In this document: positions 33,892 through 45,568 of the stretch, piece by piece
How positions within the stretch are numbered: the first letter of the stretch is position 1
Layout of the letters: every line of letters begins with the position of its first letter
Source: Petunia secreta
Lineage: Eukaryota > Streptophyta > Magnoliopsida > Solanales > Solanaceae
DNA: 64,000 nucleotides
Direction: 5' to 3'
Assembly (NCBI GenBank): GCA_029990175.1
Contig: JARKIP010000023.1
Location: 20,913,501-20,977,500, forward strand
Notes under the pieces: model-generated
The model's input: only the letters and a program-made list of their open reading frames with translations
What the model was told of the DNA's origin: nothing
The model's database searches: none
Position numbers and translations under genes: made by a program

Positions 33892-35600
33892 GTTGGTATC
33901 AGAGCCCGGTTTAGAGTCTATCCAGACTAACACAGTGTCTAGTAGAGTCTCACTGATGGGTACATAGACGTCCGTACTTATCTACGAGAGGCTATGATGG
34001 CATTTAGGAAGTTTCACTTCCTTTTTTTCTGATTGTGCGTCGGCCTAGGATGCAAAAGTATTTTTGTTAATTCCTTCGTTGTAATTGTGAACCCTCGTGC
34101 AACAAATCAGTAAATGGTCGGAGTTCAAGACGAAGCAGTCTAGCCTGGGGCTATCACTGACGAAGCCCCGAGAGTTTTGATCGTGCTGACGATCTAGTTA
34201 CGCAGGTCCCAGCTGTACGAGCTTGCGATGGGCAAGGGAGCAGGGCCTTGTGGTTCCCTTTGCTCTCTACGATGCTTTTTTGAGAATCTTGGTGACGCAG
34301 ATACCGCAAGAACCTATTATTCGCTGGGCAGCCTATCAGGTTGCCGCATGTGCAGACGTTCGGTCTCAGGGAGCTCCTATTACGGTTGTTAATATTGCTG
34401 CAGTAAATTGTGTTCCGGAGACAGCATGTGTTGTGCCTCTAGTTATTTTGGCTGGTTAGTTAGCCTGAGTAATGGCTCGGTCCGAGTGTCCGAAGAGGTT
34501 GCATTATTTTACGCGGTTGAACCTTCTGACATTCTTAAGCAATGCATCAGATAAACCTCGCAAATCTTTTTAAAATAAAATGATGTCAGCGTATCCTTTA
34601 GGCTCTTGATTATATCAAGCGGCATGGTGTTGATTATTCTGCTTTCCAGTTTCAGGGTCCAGCCTTGAATTGGTGGGCCGCTCTCTTATTAGCTAACTTT
34701 GTTCGATTTTTCTTCTAGATTTGGGAAAAAGTTCCTTTCGCGCAGCGAAAAAAAAAAGCATCACCAATTTAAGTGGATTAGACAGGGTAGCTTGTTGATT
34801 AGCCTGTTGGTGTTTCAGAATATGAGATTGAATTCTATAGGATGGTTGGATATGCACTAGAACAAGTTTATGAACCTTCCGAGAATGTTCAAAGATTTAT
34901 AGGTGACCTTTCTTCTTCATTAAGGTCCCAGACGGCTCGAGAGATTGAGGTCGGGATTTCATTTGATGTCGTTATTAATATTGCTCAAGGGTATTAAGCA
35001 TACCATGAGTTAGAGGGGGAAGAGTTAGAGCGGGAGAGCAAGAGATCCCATGGCCCTAGTGGATAACCATGGTACCTCCTTTGGAGATAAGAGTTTTGAT
35101 TATTTTGGGAGGTTACTTGTCAGGTTATCTCAGCTTGCAGAGCGTGATTCTTAGAGTGCGCCAGTAGCTCGTCAAGATCAGACTCAGTCTTCTCTTTACA
35201 GCTATCAACATTCTGTCCAGCTTCCATTTTCAGTGAAAAGATGTTATCATTGTTGTGAGTCTGGTTATCCTTTAAGTAGTTTTTCCTTACTCCGGTAAGT
35301 AGGCAGTCGTCCTTTCTCTCGCCATCAGGCACCTGCAAAGTCGTAGAGAATTTCATTCAGATCTTAATCAACCAGAGTTATGCCCTCATTCGATAAAGGT
35401 CAAGAGCGTGGTGGTAGTGGTTCTTTTAAAATTTATTATCAGGGTAGCGGCTCGGCTCAGCCGCAGAGGGAGTTCTAAGAACTACCAGTCTGGCAGGATG
35501 TTGAGGTGTCTGATGTAGTATACCCAAGTATTTATTCTTACCTTATATGTGAGTAAAATTTGATTCTTCCGATCAATTTGGAAATGGTTGTCTTATTCTA
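33892..35600 (+). pseudogene. Decayed gag of the Tekay-like element
   Basis: Plus-strand fragments in several frames resemble gypsy gag. A segment near 34840-35000 reads like the conserved YEPSENVQRFIGDL, then SQTAREIEVGISFDV stretch, parallel to the gag remnant at 910-720 on the other strand. A CYHCCESGYP-like zinc knuckle remnant lies near 35238. Frameshifts and stops are dense. The region beyond 35600 is only faintly protein-like. Confidence 0.6.
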
Positions 35601-36559
35601 TTAAGAATCAGTTGCGGTAGAGGGGTGAGTTTCTTGTATGATTTATTACTGGCATTTCTAAGATCCTCCTAGTTGATCTGGTTTAAATGTGAGAAAATTT
35701 GGGAGAGAGTGTCGGTATGGTCTGCTTGGAATCTCTTTGTGACACGTTCTATTATTATGTCAAATCGATTTACCTCTCTCGTCGGAATTCAATGTTGGTA
35801 GAATAATGGGATCCTAATTCGTCACCATCTGAAAGTGTTATTATTTCTTCCGGTGCAAAGTGATTAGTAAGTAATATTCGATCTATGTATCTCCTCTTGG
35901 TCTAAAATGCTAGTAAAGTCATGTTATCCTATGAGCTTGTCTGGGTTATAAAATGGGTTTTTGGTAAATTGTCAGAATTTCCTTCTTATTGGGAAGTTAA
36001 ATTGGCATGGATGTTGTTCCATAGAGTTCATTTAATATCTATTTCTTCAATTGCGATTCTTTGGCTAGCCTGACTCAGAAATAGTCTAGCTCTGGTAGCC
36101 AAGCAAATAAGAAGATGAGCTTCCTAAAGATCTAATTATTTCTATCCTCATTTTATTGTCATCTCTTCTTCTTCCGACACTAGTGAGCTTGGGTGGTTAG
36201 TAGCCTCTTGTGATGTTCCCTGTGTTGAGCCAGAGTGCGTGTCAAGGTAGCCGGGTAGGTACATTGTTGTTTTTCAAGGCTACTAAGGGTAATGAGAGGC
36301 ATCATCTGACCTCTGATTTGATCCATCAGGCGGCGGTGCTTATGGCAAAGGTATGGAGTTGTGAACTCGAGAGTTGCAGCTGTTTGGCAACTCGAAAGGG
36401 TAGTTTGGTAGCTTAGGTCTGCCTACGTTCGACTTTTAGCTAAATCTTCTTTAGTCCAGCAGACCGTGGGAGGATGGTTATTCCTATTCAAATAGCTGCA
36501 TGAGTTTGTGCTTTAAGTGGAGGAGTCTTCCTCCAAATATTGAATGGTAATACTAAATC

Positions 36560-37510
36560 TCTAAGGCGTTGATACCACTTTTGTCAAGACCCAACCTCGG
36601 GCCACGACATCAACCTACAATGAGTGTCGATCATTGCTAAACCCTCTAATAATCTATTAATGCTGGAGATAAGCTGGCAACCTGATCATATATACGTACC
36701 TATTTGCTGAAAGCATAAAGTCTGGAAAGATGATACGACTTTAACTTGCTGGCAATTAGAACGCTGAACCACAAATTCTGCCATGTCACACTTCATTCCG
36801 TCCAACCAACAAATCTGCTTAAGATCATGGTACATCTTGTCGAACCTGGATGAATAATGTATTTGGAATAATGTGCCTCTATCATAATTTGTCCACATAA
36901 ATTTGCAACATCAGGAACAAAGTCTATCTTTATACATGAGAACACCGTCAGTAGTAACCCTGTATGGTGACTCCATTTTTCCTCTGGCTATCCGTCTGTA
37001 TTCAACTAGAACTGGATCCTCATATTGATGCTGTTTACTTCATGAAAAATTTAGAGTTAAAGGTCTAGTGCAGCTTGTCGTCCATCCATCATTGGCATAT
37101 CTCCTTCACACCTCAACTCTTTGAGAAGTTACTTTAGCGTTATAAATGCACATGTAATCAACTTTGTTGCTGGTATTCTGCCTCAGCTCATGATCAAACT
37201 ACATGCCTCTTTTATTTTCACTTTCTCAAGTCATAATTTTTCCAATTCAAAAACAATACCCTGAAGTAGATGTTCAGTCTGAAGATCATTCCTGGTCTGC
37301 ATCATACTATCTAGTAGTATTTGCATGATCCTTATCCTTATATGATAGACCCTGTTTAGATGAACCTTTGACATACACTAGGATATGAGTAACTACATTC
37401 CCACAAGGAGCTTGTGGAACAACACTAACATCAACTGAGATGTTGCATAGTGCGTTCGTAAAAATAATATAGCTTGCATCAAATCTTATATACTGTCTAG
37501 TGACAAAGTA
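36560..37510 (-). pseudogene. Opposite-strand gypsy integrase fragment inside the Tekay-like element
   Basis: The minus strand near 37030-36690 reads as the N-terminal integrase region: YEDPVLVEYRR, DGVLMYKDRLC, then FDKMYHDLKQICWLDGMK and VVQRSNCQQVKV, which is the zinc-finger part. At its left edge, 36575-36600, the minus strand reads like the LTR-end plus primer-site junction of another gypsy element (GGGTCTTGACA, then GTGGTATCAACGCC). It is therefore a fragment in inverted orientation, either a nested insertion or a rearranged piece. It has stops and cannot be functional. Confidence 0.6.
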
Positions 37511-37907
37511 CTTCAAAAGTTCCCCCTATTGTATCAAGCGTGAGCTAATTCTTAGTTCCATCGACCTGTTCTATATTGAAACATATATCGAAGAGGTGAT
37601 TATCGGCTGAATCATGTTAACCCATTCAAAGTTTTATGTATATTTGTTTCGAAAATGTAGAACTCTCCTCTTGTGATCGAGGAAGGGTCAGTTTAGTTAA
37701 AATAAGCTGGGCAATGGTGTTATCATATTATCCAGAAATGTTTTATTCCAAGAGTTCGGTATTCGTGTTATAATTCTAATTCTGCAATCATGAGATAATA
37801 TTCATGGAGTAGCTTATGAAGGTCGTGCAAGTTCTTTTATTACCTGTGCGAATTTTTCTTAGACTTAGGTTCGTTCGAGGACGAACGAGAGTCTAAGTGG
37901 AGGAGAA
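37511..37907 (+). other. 3' end of the Tekay-like interior and polypurine tract
   Basis: The plus strand near 37865-37900 reads like the end of a gypsy polyprotein (RSRTNESLSGGE) and runs into the polypurine tract before the LTR. The rest is unrecognisable. Confidence 0.5.
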
Positions 37908-40382
37908 TAAGACGACCTCAGTCAGTCGTTTCGGAAGTTAGGACTCCGATTGGCGTGCTGATAATTTTAAAATATTCGTAAGGTCCATTAGGACCTGTCT
38001 GTAAAATTTGAGCTAAATCAGACCTCGTTTGGTAGGCATCGAAAGAAGGTTTCAGTTTTTATTGTCGATAAATATTGAAAAGAGATTTTCAAGCTCGGTT
38101 TTGGCAAATGAGCTCCGATTCGAAATCTGAAAGCGTCGTTAGGTTCGTATGATTATTTGTGACTTTTGTGAACTTTCGAAAGTGAATTTCGAGATTGTTC
38201 GGCTAGTTCCCGCTAAAATGCCGAAAGTTAAATAATTTGACCTTTTTCCATTTAATTTGCATATTGAGTTTCGGGAGTCCGATTTGAGATCCGTCTTAGC
38301 AAGCATGTTACATATTTATTGTATAACTGGTATGCAAAAGTTGAAATTATTTCGAATATCGTAGGGTATCATTTTAATTTTTACCGTAGCAGCGAATTTT
38401 AAAGGAAAAAGAAAAAAAAGAAAAGAAAGTAAGGACAAAAGTTAGGCGGTGCTTTGGGAAACTCCCTTAGCACCAAGGATAAGGAACCGAAACATGACAA
38501 ATTCAAAAGCAGAAATCGAATGAGAAACGGAGAAGGAAAAAAATGCCAGAAAATGAGAAAAGAGCCAGAGAAAGATAGAATTTTTACCTTGAAACAGTCA
38601 GGTAATGATCTTAATGCATTATTTGAGTTTATTAGGTGTGTTTGAATATATTTTAACGGTAAAAATTGGGATATTATACATCGTTTTAATAAGTTCAACT
38701 GATAGTTTAAAGGGTCAATTGGACCCCGATAGTGGAATTAATTATATATTCGTGTTCAGTGAGTTATGGGCAACATATAAATGTAATTTATTTGGGGTTT
38801 GGTTATGTGACCTTAAACCCTGTACATAGGCCTGGCCTGTGTATTGCGTATGTGAATAGGGTATCAGGTTCCTAACTGGATAGCCCTAAGATGTGAGGAA
38901 TGAAGTCTTTAGCCTTATTTGATATATTTTTCTGCTTATTGAATAGAGTGGATCGTTTGGCAAGGAAACCAAAGGATAAAGCGGTTGTTGATTAGCCGTA
39001 CTAACTTTTGGAAGAGGTAAGTGTTTATATCCATTTCTTTGGAGGCACCTGGTCTCATGGATTTTTACCACGTGATCCTTACGTGTGTAGCTGCCGATAG
39101 GCGTACTCATTACGCCTTAGCTTTGGATTTACATTGTATATTATATGTTATGTCCTGTTGTTGGTATTGCATTGAGGATCTGAGCATTGTACTCTGGTTG
39201 TGAGTTGGCTACTACTTCCCGGCTGTCGATGAGACTCCCCCGCCGGTGAAGGGTTATTATTGCATCACATTACATTCATATGCATTATATGTCATTCATA
39301 TGCATTACATTGCATTTCATATTGGGTACAGGAGTATTCCGCCCCAGGAGAGTGCAGGAGTATTCCGCCTCTGGTTTACATTTTATCGGGTGCAGGAGTA
39401 TTCCGCCCCAGGAGCAGGAGTATTCCGCTCTTATGTCAGATACTGAGTGCAGGGGTATTCCGCCTCAGCTTTACATTATATCGGGTGCAGGAGTATTTCG
39501 CCCCAGGAGAGTGCAGGAGTATTCCGCCTCTGGTTTATATCATATCAGGGGCAGGAGTATTCCGCCCTAGGAAAGGAGTATTCCGCTCCATTTGGTTATC
39601 AGATTAGATTCCCCTCGAATGCAGGAGTATTCTGCTTCAGGATGGGATGATGGGCACATGTGACCCTTTGCATTATATTTCATTTCATTTCATCTCATTT
39701 CATACCATTGGGTAGACTTGCGGTACATGACTACTGTTCTGCTTATACGTGCATTGCTTATTTGTTGATATGTTTCTGGCTCGTATTCCTGGTTAAGTTT
39801 ATGGCTTCATACGTGTTTCCGGTTATTATATGGCTCTGCCTTTTTGTAATTTAAATAAGAGGAATTTAGTTAATCTGTTTCTTCTCTCTGGCTAGCTATC
39901 CTATTTTTTTGAGGTGGCTAGTCTGCCCCACTTATTGAGTCCTTTTGACTCACCCTTGTTTGTTGTTTGTTTCTTATCTATCTATTTCGTTTCGGCAGGT
40001 TCGCTCCAGGATTGAGTTCGCCACGTTGTGAAGGAGCGAAGACGACTTCAACTGTCAGGGTGAGACAGTTTTTATTCCGAATGGCAACCAATTTATTTGT
40101 TATTGTTTCAGTTGCATTTTGCTCCCTTAAGGAGGTATTAGTCTTCTTTTGTACTCTTAGGTGTCTTGTCTGGATAGCCCTAAACCTTGTATATTGGGTA
40201 GTCAGATGTAATTTCTTTTGTACAGCTTAGAGGTATCAATATCTCTGTGTTTTTTTAAGTCTTGTCCTTATTTATGAATTATTATATTTATTTTTCTAAT
40301 TTAATTGGTAAGGGTTCGCCCAACGGGTCTAGGGGAGGATGTCGGGTGCCCGCACGGCCTAACCGGATTACGGGTCGTGTCA
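37908..40382 (+). repeat. 3' LTR of the Tekay-like element (2475 bp)
   Basis: Close copy of the 5' LTR. The first bases are altered (TAAGACGACC instead of TGAAACGACC). It ends GTGTCA at 40382 followed by TAAAA. Confidence 0.9.
39325..39640 (+). repeat. TGCAGGAGTATTCCGCC array in the 3' LTR
   Basis: About ten units. One extra unit near 39575-39590 (AAAGGAGTATTCCGCTCC) is absent at the same place in the 5' LTR, so unit number changed after insertion. Confidence 0.85.
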
Positions 40383-40387
40383 TAAAA

Positions 40388-40661
40388 TTCATGAAAATCG
40401 TCGGATTAACCGCCTTTTAGCGGATTTTTGAAAGTGCTCCAATAGTAAGGACCTTCTTTCGATATTAAATGAATCACTTACCCAAAGAATCTATGAAAAT
40501 ACTTTCATTAATAAAGGGATAATGCACTCATTTAATTAACAAATTGGTTCCTAATTTTTCTAAATTAGTTGGCGACTTTAAAGAAAACCCTTGGAGTCTC
40601 CATAATGTTGAACGTTATACCCGAAACTTGCCCTTAAATCGGTAATTTTTGGGGTTCAATA
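40388..40661 (+). repeat. Outer Ogre/Tat-like LTR, last segment
   Basis: It aligns with the tail of the solo LTR (29440-29711): CGGATTAACCGCC, AGCGGATTTTTGAAAGTGCTCC, AGTTGGCGACTT and GGGGTTCAATA. The end at 40661 corresponds to 29711. Confidence 0.75.
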
Positions 40662-41235
40662 GCGTGGAGACTCTGTTGGGGAACTTTATAGGTTCTAACC
40701 ATAAGGTTTTCATGAATTAGCCTTACTTATGTGTTTATTTACAAAAATAGCATGTTTAGTTAATTTAACTGATTATTTGCAATTGTGTGCCACGAAAGCA
40801 TGTCACTACACCCTTATTTAAGCACATATACAAACTGACATTCCGCTCATATTTTCCCGACTCCTGGGAGCCTCTTGAATACTCACTCAAAGTATCTGGG
40901 AGGCGTATGCGCCCACACTATCTTCCACTAAAGAACCATTTAAGAAGAGTTGGTGTATCTGCAGGTTTTCGTCGGAGTAATTCGATCACAAGATTTCCTG
41001 CCACTTACAATTCAGCCTTGTGTCTAGTAAACCCACTTTAGAGTCTCTGATTAGGAGCATGCATGCATTTACACTTTAGTCTGGACCCGGTCCTTGGTAC
41101 CCGCCTCCATAGTTAGGAAAATAGCCCTTACATCAATGGGTTCTTGAAACCCAATGACACACCTATTATGTGCTATGTGATAGCGAATCTTCAGTCCTAG
41201 ATAAGTTTTGAGCATAATCAGATTTAGAATTTTGT
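40662..41235 (+). other. Primer site and leader of the outer Ogre/Tat-like element
   Basis: GTGGAGACTCTGTTGGGGAA directly follows the LTR end and is the likely primer-binding site; the tRNA cannot be named with confidence. The 550-base leader after it holds no open frame of note. Confidence 0.55.
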
Positions 41236-41530
41236 CTCTCTTTTGTCTTATAGGTTAGAAAAATGGATCAATTTAGCAAAATCTACATAGTCATAGAAGT
41301 CCTAAAGAAACTGAAACTATGATGGTGGAGAGGTTTCAATGATTGAGATAGAACTGCAGTGCCAGAGAAATTAGGAAGATTGGTTGATCTGCTTGAAGTT
41401 ACTCCAAACCGTGATTTGGTTCAAGCACTTGTTCCATTTTTATGTCCAACACGAGCTGTGTTTAAGTTCAAGAATTTTGAGTTGACACCTACTTATTGCC
41501 CTGGACATGGTATCGAGCCAAGAATGAATG
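41236..41530 (+). pseudogene. Ogre/Tat gag N-terminal fragment
   Basis: The frame around 41359-41520 includes KLGRLVDLLEVTPNRDLVQ, ALVPFLCPTRAVFKFKNF and ELTPTY. The P-N-R-D-L-V-Q, P-T-R-x-V-F-x-F and E-L-T-P-T signatures are those of the N-terminal Ogre/Tat gag protein. A stop precedes it near 41320, and the frame is cut by the LTR remnant that follows. It confirms that the preceding LTR belongs to an Ogre-type element read left to right. Confidence 0.65.
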
Positions 41531-41579
41531 TGTTTGGATATAGATATGAAAGTTAGTTATTGGATTATAACGCGTATAA

Positions 41580-42623
41580 TGGAAAGTTAAAAATATAAAT
41601 CCTATTGTTGTTATTGATATCGGTTGTTAGGCTTGAATCATAAGTTAACCATTAAGGATAAAGAATTTTGAAGTTACAATAGATATGAAATTGGAAATAG
41701 AGAGTTCTATGGTTGCTATAATTATCAACTGGTGAGCGATAAGCTTAATTTTATGTTAAGACGTGGGTGATTTGTAGTGGTTAAGGATATTGATTAAGGG
41801 CTGTTATGATATACTAGGTGTTGGAGTAGTCCGCCTAAGATTTATGTTAGGCTAGGAGCTGGAGTATTCCGCTCCATTTGGTTATAAATTTGTATTCTCC
41901 TAGAAGGCATGAGTGTTCCACTTTGGAATGGGACTTTGGGGCACTATGGATAAGCTTGCCTTCTCTCTTGACGCAGTATGAATATAGTCTGCATCACTTT
42001 GGACGCACTATGGATATAGTTGCACCATTTTTGAGGCAATATGGAGTTTGCATCATTCTCAAGGCAATATGGAGTTCGCCTGAAACACGGTGGAGCATGT
42101 TCCGATAAGATACTAGGGCACATGTGATACTATACATCATTCATACTCTTTTGTCACAAAGATTGTTATGTATTATCTTGCTGGTAGTTCTATGTTATCA
42201 ATGTATTTGTTTTGTGGGATGAACGGTTGTTTACTCTATGTTATTGTACGCTTGATATGTGTGGTTGATTGAAGTTTCATTCTCTCTTCTTTCTGACTAG
42301 CTTATTTGCTTCTTTGAGGTAGCTAGCTCGCCCCCACTTACGTGGTCCTTTTGACTCATCCTCTGTTTGTTTCTTGTCTATTTATTTTATTTCAACATGT
42401 TTCATTCCAGGATCAGGTACGACTCAAGATTGAGGAGCGAAGGCGTGATCCTGTCAGAATGAGCTAGCTCTTGTCCAGGATGGCCACCACTTCTAGTTCT
42501 ATATTGATAGTCTAGTTTTGCTCCCTTTGGGAGATGTATACTTTTTTTGTACTCTTATATGTCTGGTCTGGAAAGCCTTAAGCCTAGTGCAATGAGTAGA
42601 CAGTTGTAATTCTTTTTGTAGAG

Positions 42624-42708
<85 letters not shown>

Positions 42709-42863
42709 ACACACGAGTATGTTAAAGTCTTTTTGAGTTTCATATCTTCTTTCAAGTTGGTTTATGTCTATTTTATTAATTCAATTGGAAAGGATTTGCC
42801 CGACGGGTCTAGAGGCGGATGTCGGGTGCCCACACGACCTAGCCAGAAATTTGAATCGTGTCA
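41580..42863 (+). repeat. Tekay-like LTR remnant
   Basis: It shares with the Tekay-like LTRs the TGGAGTATTCCGCTCC-type units near 41825-41935, a GGTAGCTAGCTCGCCCC block near 42320, CTCTTGTCCAGGATGGCC and the conserved end GACGGGTCTAGAGGCGGATG near 42803, finishing GTGTCA at 42863. The start is not recognisable, so it is 5'-truncated or very diverged. No internal domain or polypurine tract follows. Confidence 0.65.
42629..42713. repeat. (AT)n(GT)n compound microsatellite
   Basis: About 21 AT units, then 18 GT units, then a short ACAC tail, inside the LTR remnant. The GT and AC parts can fold back on each other. Confidence 0.95.
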
Positions 42864-43967
42864 ATGGACTATGTGTAGCAAGAGACCATCCATAGCAGAC
42901 CATTGTGTGTGATACTAAGTCATCCATAGTGGGTATCCAGCTAAACCATTTCTGTCATAAGATCGATCTATAGTCAGCCATGATAATAGCAACATCATAT
43001 CTCATCAATCAAACACGAACATCAAGAAGTGCATTTTAACATTCTTAGAAAATGCATATAGTAAGACAATGCATTGCAATCACATATATAACTGGCGTAT
43101 ATCATATCATGTATCATGCAAATGCAAACAAGCATGCCATGCTTAGGTTATCAAATCAGACATAAATCATGTTATGGTATCTTATAAATATTATGTCAAA
43201 GCTATACAAGCGCATAACAAGGTGTTATAAAAGGAATGTAACTCAAAACATAGCATTGAGGAAAAAAACATGCATGTCCTAGTATGCATGAACCCCACAA
43301 CGTGCTAGGCATTTGTAATTAAAAATGTTGAATAAAAAATATTGAGTAATGAGCTAAAGTTCGTATATTTATACTTAGAGAACAAACCTCAGTATTAAAA
43401 CTTGAAATTTGTAGTTAAAAAATGCTAAATAGAAGAAAAAAAAAATTTGAGCTTGACGCTAAAGTTTGTATTTTTGTATTGAATTTCAGGAAAAATTCTT
43501 GATTTTTTTTTTAAATACATTGTTTTTATCATGGAGTTCAAAGTTTAGTATAAAACCCTAAGATTTGTAGTTAAAAGTACTAAATTTCAAGAAATAATGT
43601 TGACTTTAAACTAAACTTAAATTTGTTCATCCTAGAGGTTGAAATCCAGTATAAAAACCCTATAACTTTTGCTAAAAAAGTAAATATTCTTGAAAAAATA
43701 CTGAACTTGGGACTATTTAACTTCGAACTTCATATTTTTTTCAATTCTACGGTTTATTCAAAAGCCCATGGCTTTTGTTCATCTCTTATTGATGTTTGAT
43801 CCATATATGATTTTAATACTTAGTTTATAACTAAAAAAAATGTTGAGAAACATTCAAACTTCCGAAAAGGGGCAATCAGGCGTAGGCTTCAGTGGCTATT
43901 ACTCATTTACTTTGGAAAATCTGGCCATATTTTATTTTATACACTAAATAATGTCCATTGATTGATT
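42864..43967. other. AT-rich stretch without a gene
   Basis: No coding sequence recognised. From about 43350 to 43700 four loosely similar units occur, each with a word like TAAAGTTYGTAT or AAATTTGTAG and AGTATAAAACCCTA, a degenerate tandem arrangement of about 100-120 bases. Confidence 0.4.
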
Positions 43968-45328
43968 GGGCAATTCACAAAACTATACAAACTAACACTC
44001 TTTCTTACACTAAAATGTCAACATTTTCCCATTTTCAAAACATAGCAACAATTTTTTTCAAAACATAGCAAAAATGCACAAAAGGGTGCTAAAAACCCTA
44101 GATCTTCCTCCTACCAACCCCAGCCACCACCCCCAAGCACTGCTACTTTATGTGTTGTGTATTTTCAGTGTATGTCACATGTATATTTTTTATATTCACA
44201 AGTGTATGTAAAGTGTGTGAATCTACATACAAGTCATGTGTGTGTTGTGTATTTTCAGTGTATGTCACATGTATATTTTTTGTATTCACAGTGTATGTAA
44301 AGTGTGTGAATCTACAAACATAAGCCATACACAACATACACAAATGAATAAACACAAAAATACACTTATACCTATTGTATGTGAGGTGTATATCCAATAT
44401 ATGTCCGGTGACATACATTGGATATACACATGAAAACAGTTTCTTTTGCCTCCACCACCACCAACAACCATTGTGCACTGCCGGAGAAACAAAAAACAAA
44501 CATACATGTATATGTGTTGTATGAAAAGTGTCTATACATTGTATGTCTGATGTATATTCACTATATATACAGTACATATACCGTACATACAATGAAAAAA
44601 CACACGGCATACATTCCATACAGTCCCCAAACACCAAACATACATACCAACCGCCACGGTTCCGCCTTGATCCACCGGAAAACTCAAAATAAAAAAAGAT
44701 CAGACAGTGGCGTCGCCGGATCTTAGCCGGAAATCACCGGATCTGCTCTATTGTAGCAGATCCGGCCACAATATCATCATGACCATCCCGAGGGAAAAAG
44801 AATAATAAAATGGGCAGCCGGTGAAATAGAGGGATATTTAAAGGAAACTAAGTTCAGAAACGGGTAGAGAAGAGGAAGACGAACCTGATAACATATCATT
44901 TGACCGGGAAAAATGGTTGTCGCCAGAGTTTATACATTTTTCAGCCCCTTTGATTCCCGATCTACGACAAATGGTGGTGTCTTTGGGGAAAATAGAACCA
45001 GAAATGGAACAATGAGGCCGAGAGGAGTCAGGTGATGTATTTTGTGTTTTTCCTGGCCACCGAAGGCAGTGGTCCTGCGGCGGTGTACGATGGATGGAGT
45101 GGTGGAGCAGTGGCGGCTCTTATTTTCGGTAACAGTAAATATGGAGAGAAGGGGAGGGGAGAGTGAAGAGAGAGGAAGAGAGAGAAGAGGAGAAAAAAAA
45201 AATTAGAGTTTTTTAGATTATGGTATGTTTGGTAGTATTGGAAAAAGTATTGCTACGTTTGGTAAATGTGTAAAATGTTGCTATGTTTTTAAAAAAAGAT
45301 ACCTAATTTGATACAGTGTAATTTTGCC
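43968..45328. mobile_element. Non-autonomous MULE (1361 bp)
   Basis: The ends, GGGCAATTCACAAAACTATAC at the left and (other strand) GGCAAAATTACACTGTATC at the right, are imperfect inverted repeats. The similarity continues inward for about 100 bases (both contain AAAACATAGCAACA). The flanking 9-mers TGATTGATT (43959-43967) and TGATTGATG (45329-45337) match at eight of nine positions, the duplication length of Mutator-like elements. The interior has no transposase. It includes a 90-bp tandem duplication and a GC-richer stretch at 44640-45180 with CCGGATC and CACCGG words, which may be captured host DNA. Confidence 0.8.
44151..44330. repeat. Two tandem 90-bp units inside the MULE
   Basis: TGTGTTGTGTATTTTCAGTG starts at 44151 and again at 44241, and the two copies are nearly identical over about 88 bases. 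Confidence 0.9.
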
Positions 45329-45337
45329 TGATTGATG

Positions 45338-45531
45338 TTTGGATCGGCCCCTTTTCAGTTCAAGCATGAATTCTATGGATTTACATTAGAAGACAACCAA
45401 TCTACAAAATTAACCAATATGGGCCACAATTTAGAGACCTTACCCAAGTCGACCCACTTCTGCCATAATTTGAAACAAATATTACACATATATAGCAACT
45501 CATTAGCTCCTTCCCCCCCCCCCCCCCCCCC

Positions 45532-45563
<32 letters not shown>

Positions 45564-45568
45564 ACAGC
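45338..45568. other. Spacer with C19/A28 homopolymer block
   Basis: C run at 45513-45531 followed directly by an A run at 45532-45559, just before the CACTA element. Nothing else is recognised. Confidence 0.7.

Larger units (their letters stand above)
31438..40382 (+). mobile_element. Tekay/Del-like gypsy element with long LTRs and decayed interior
   Basis: LTRs at 31438-33891 and 37908-40382 are flanked by TAAAA (31433-31437 and 40383-40387). The primer-binding site TGGTATCAGAGC follows the 5' LTR at 33894-33905 and a polypurine tract (AAGTGGAGGAGAA) precedes the 3' LTR at about 37895-37907. The 4-kb interior is badly decayed. Gag remnants are readable on the plus strand, but much of pol is gone and a segment near 36570-37500 carries an integrase region on the opposite strand. 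The two LTRs look roughly 95 per cent alike by eye, so the insertion is older than the CRM-like one. It sits in the TTTA tract of the outer Ogre-like LTR. Confidence 0.9.

Noticed and set aside
34223..34459. A 78-codon plus-strand frame in the Tekay-like interior
   Set aside because: It is part of the decayed gag region and too short and altered to be called a separate gene.
41878..42108. Open frame over GGCAATATGGAGTT-type repeats
   Set aside because: Repetitive LTR-derived DNA (TATGGATATAGT and TATGGAGTT words), not a coding gene.
44143..44637. A 164-codon minus-strand frame rich in Cys, Tyr and His
   Set aside because: It is produced by the 90-bp tandem unit and TGTATGT-rich sequence in the non-autonomous MULE. 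No domain pattern.
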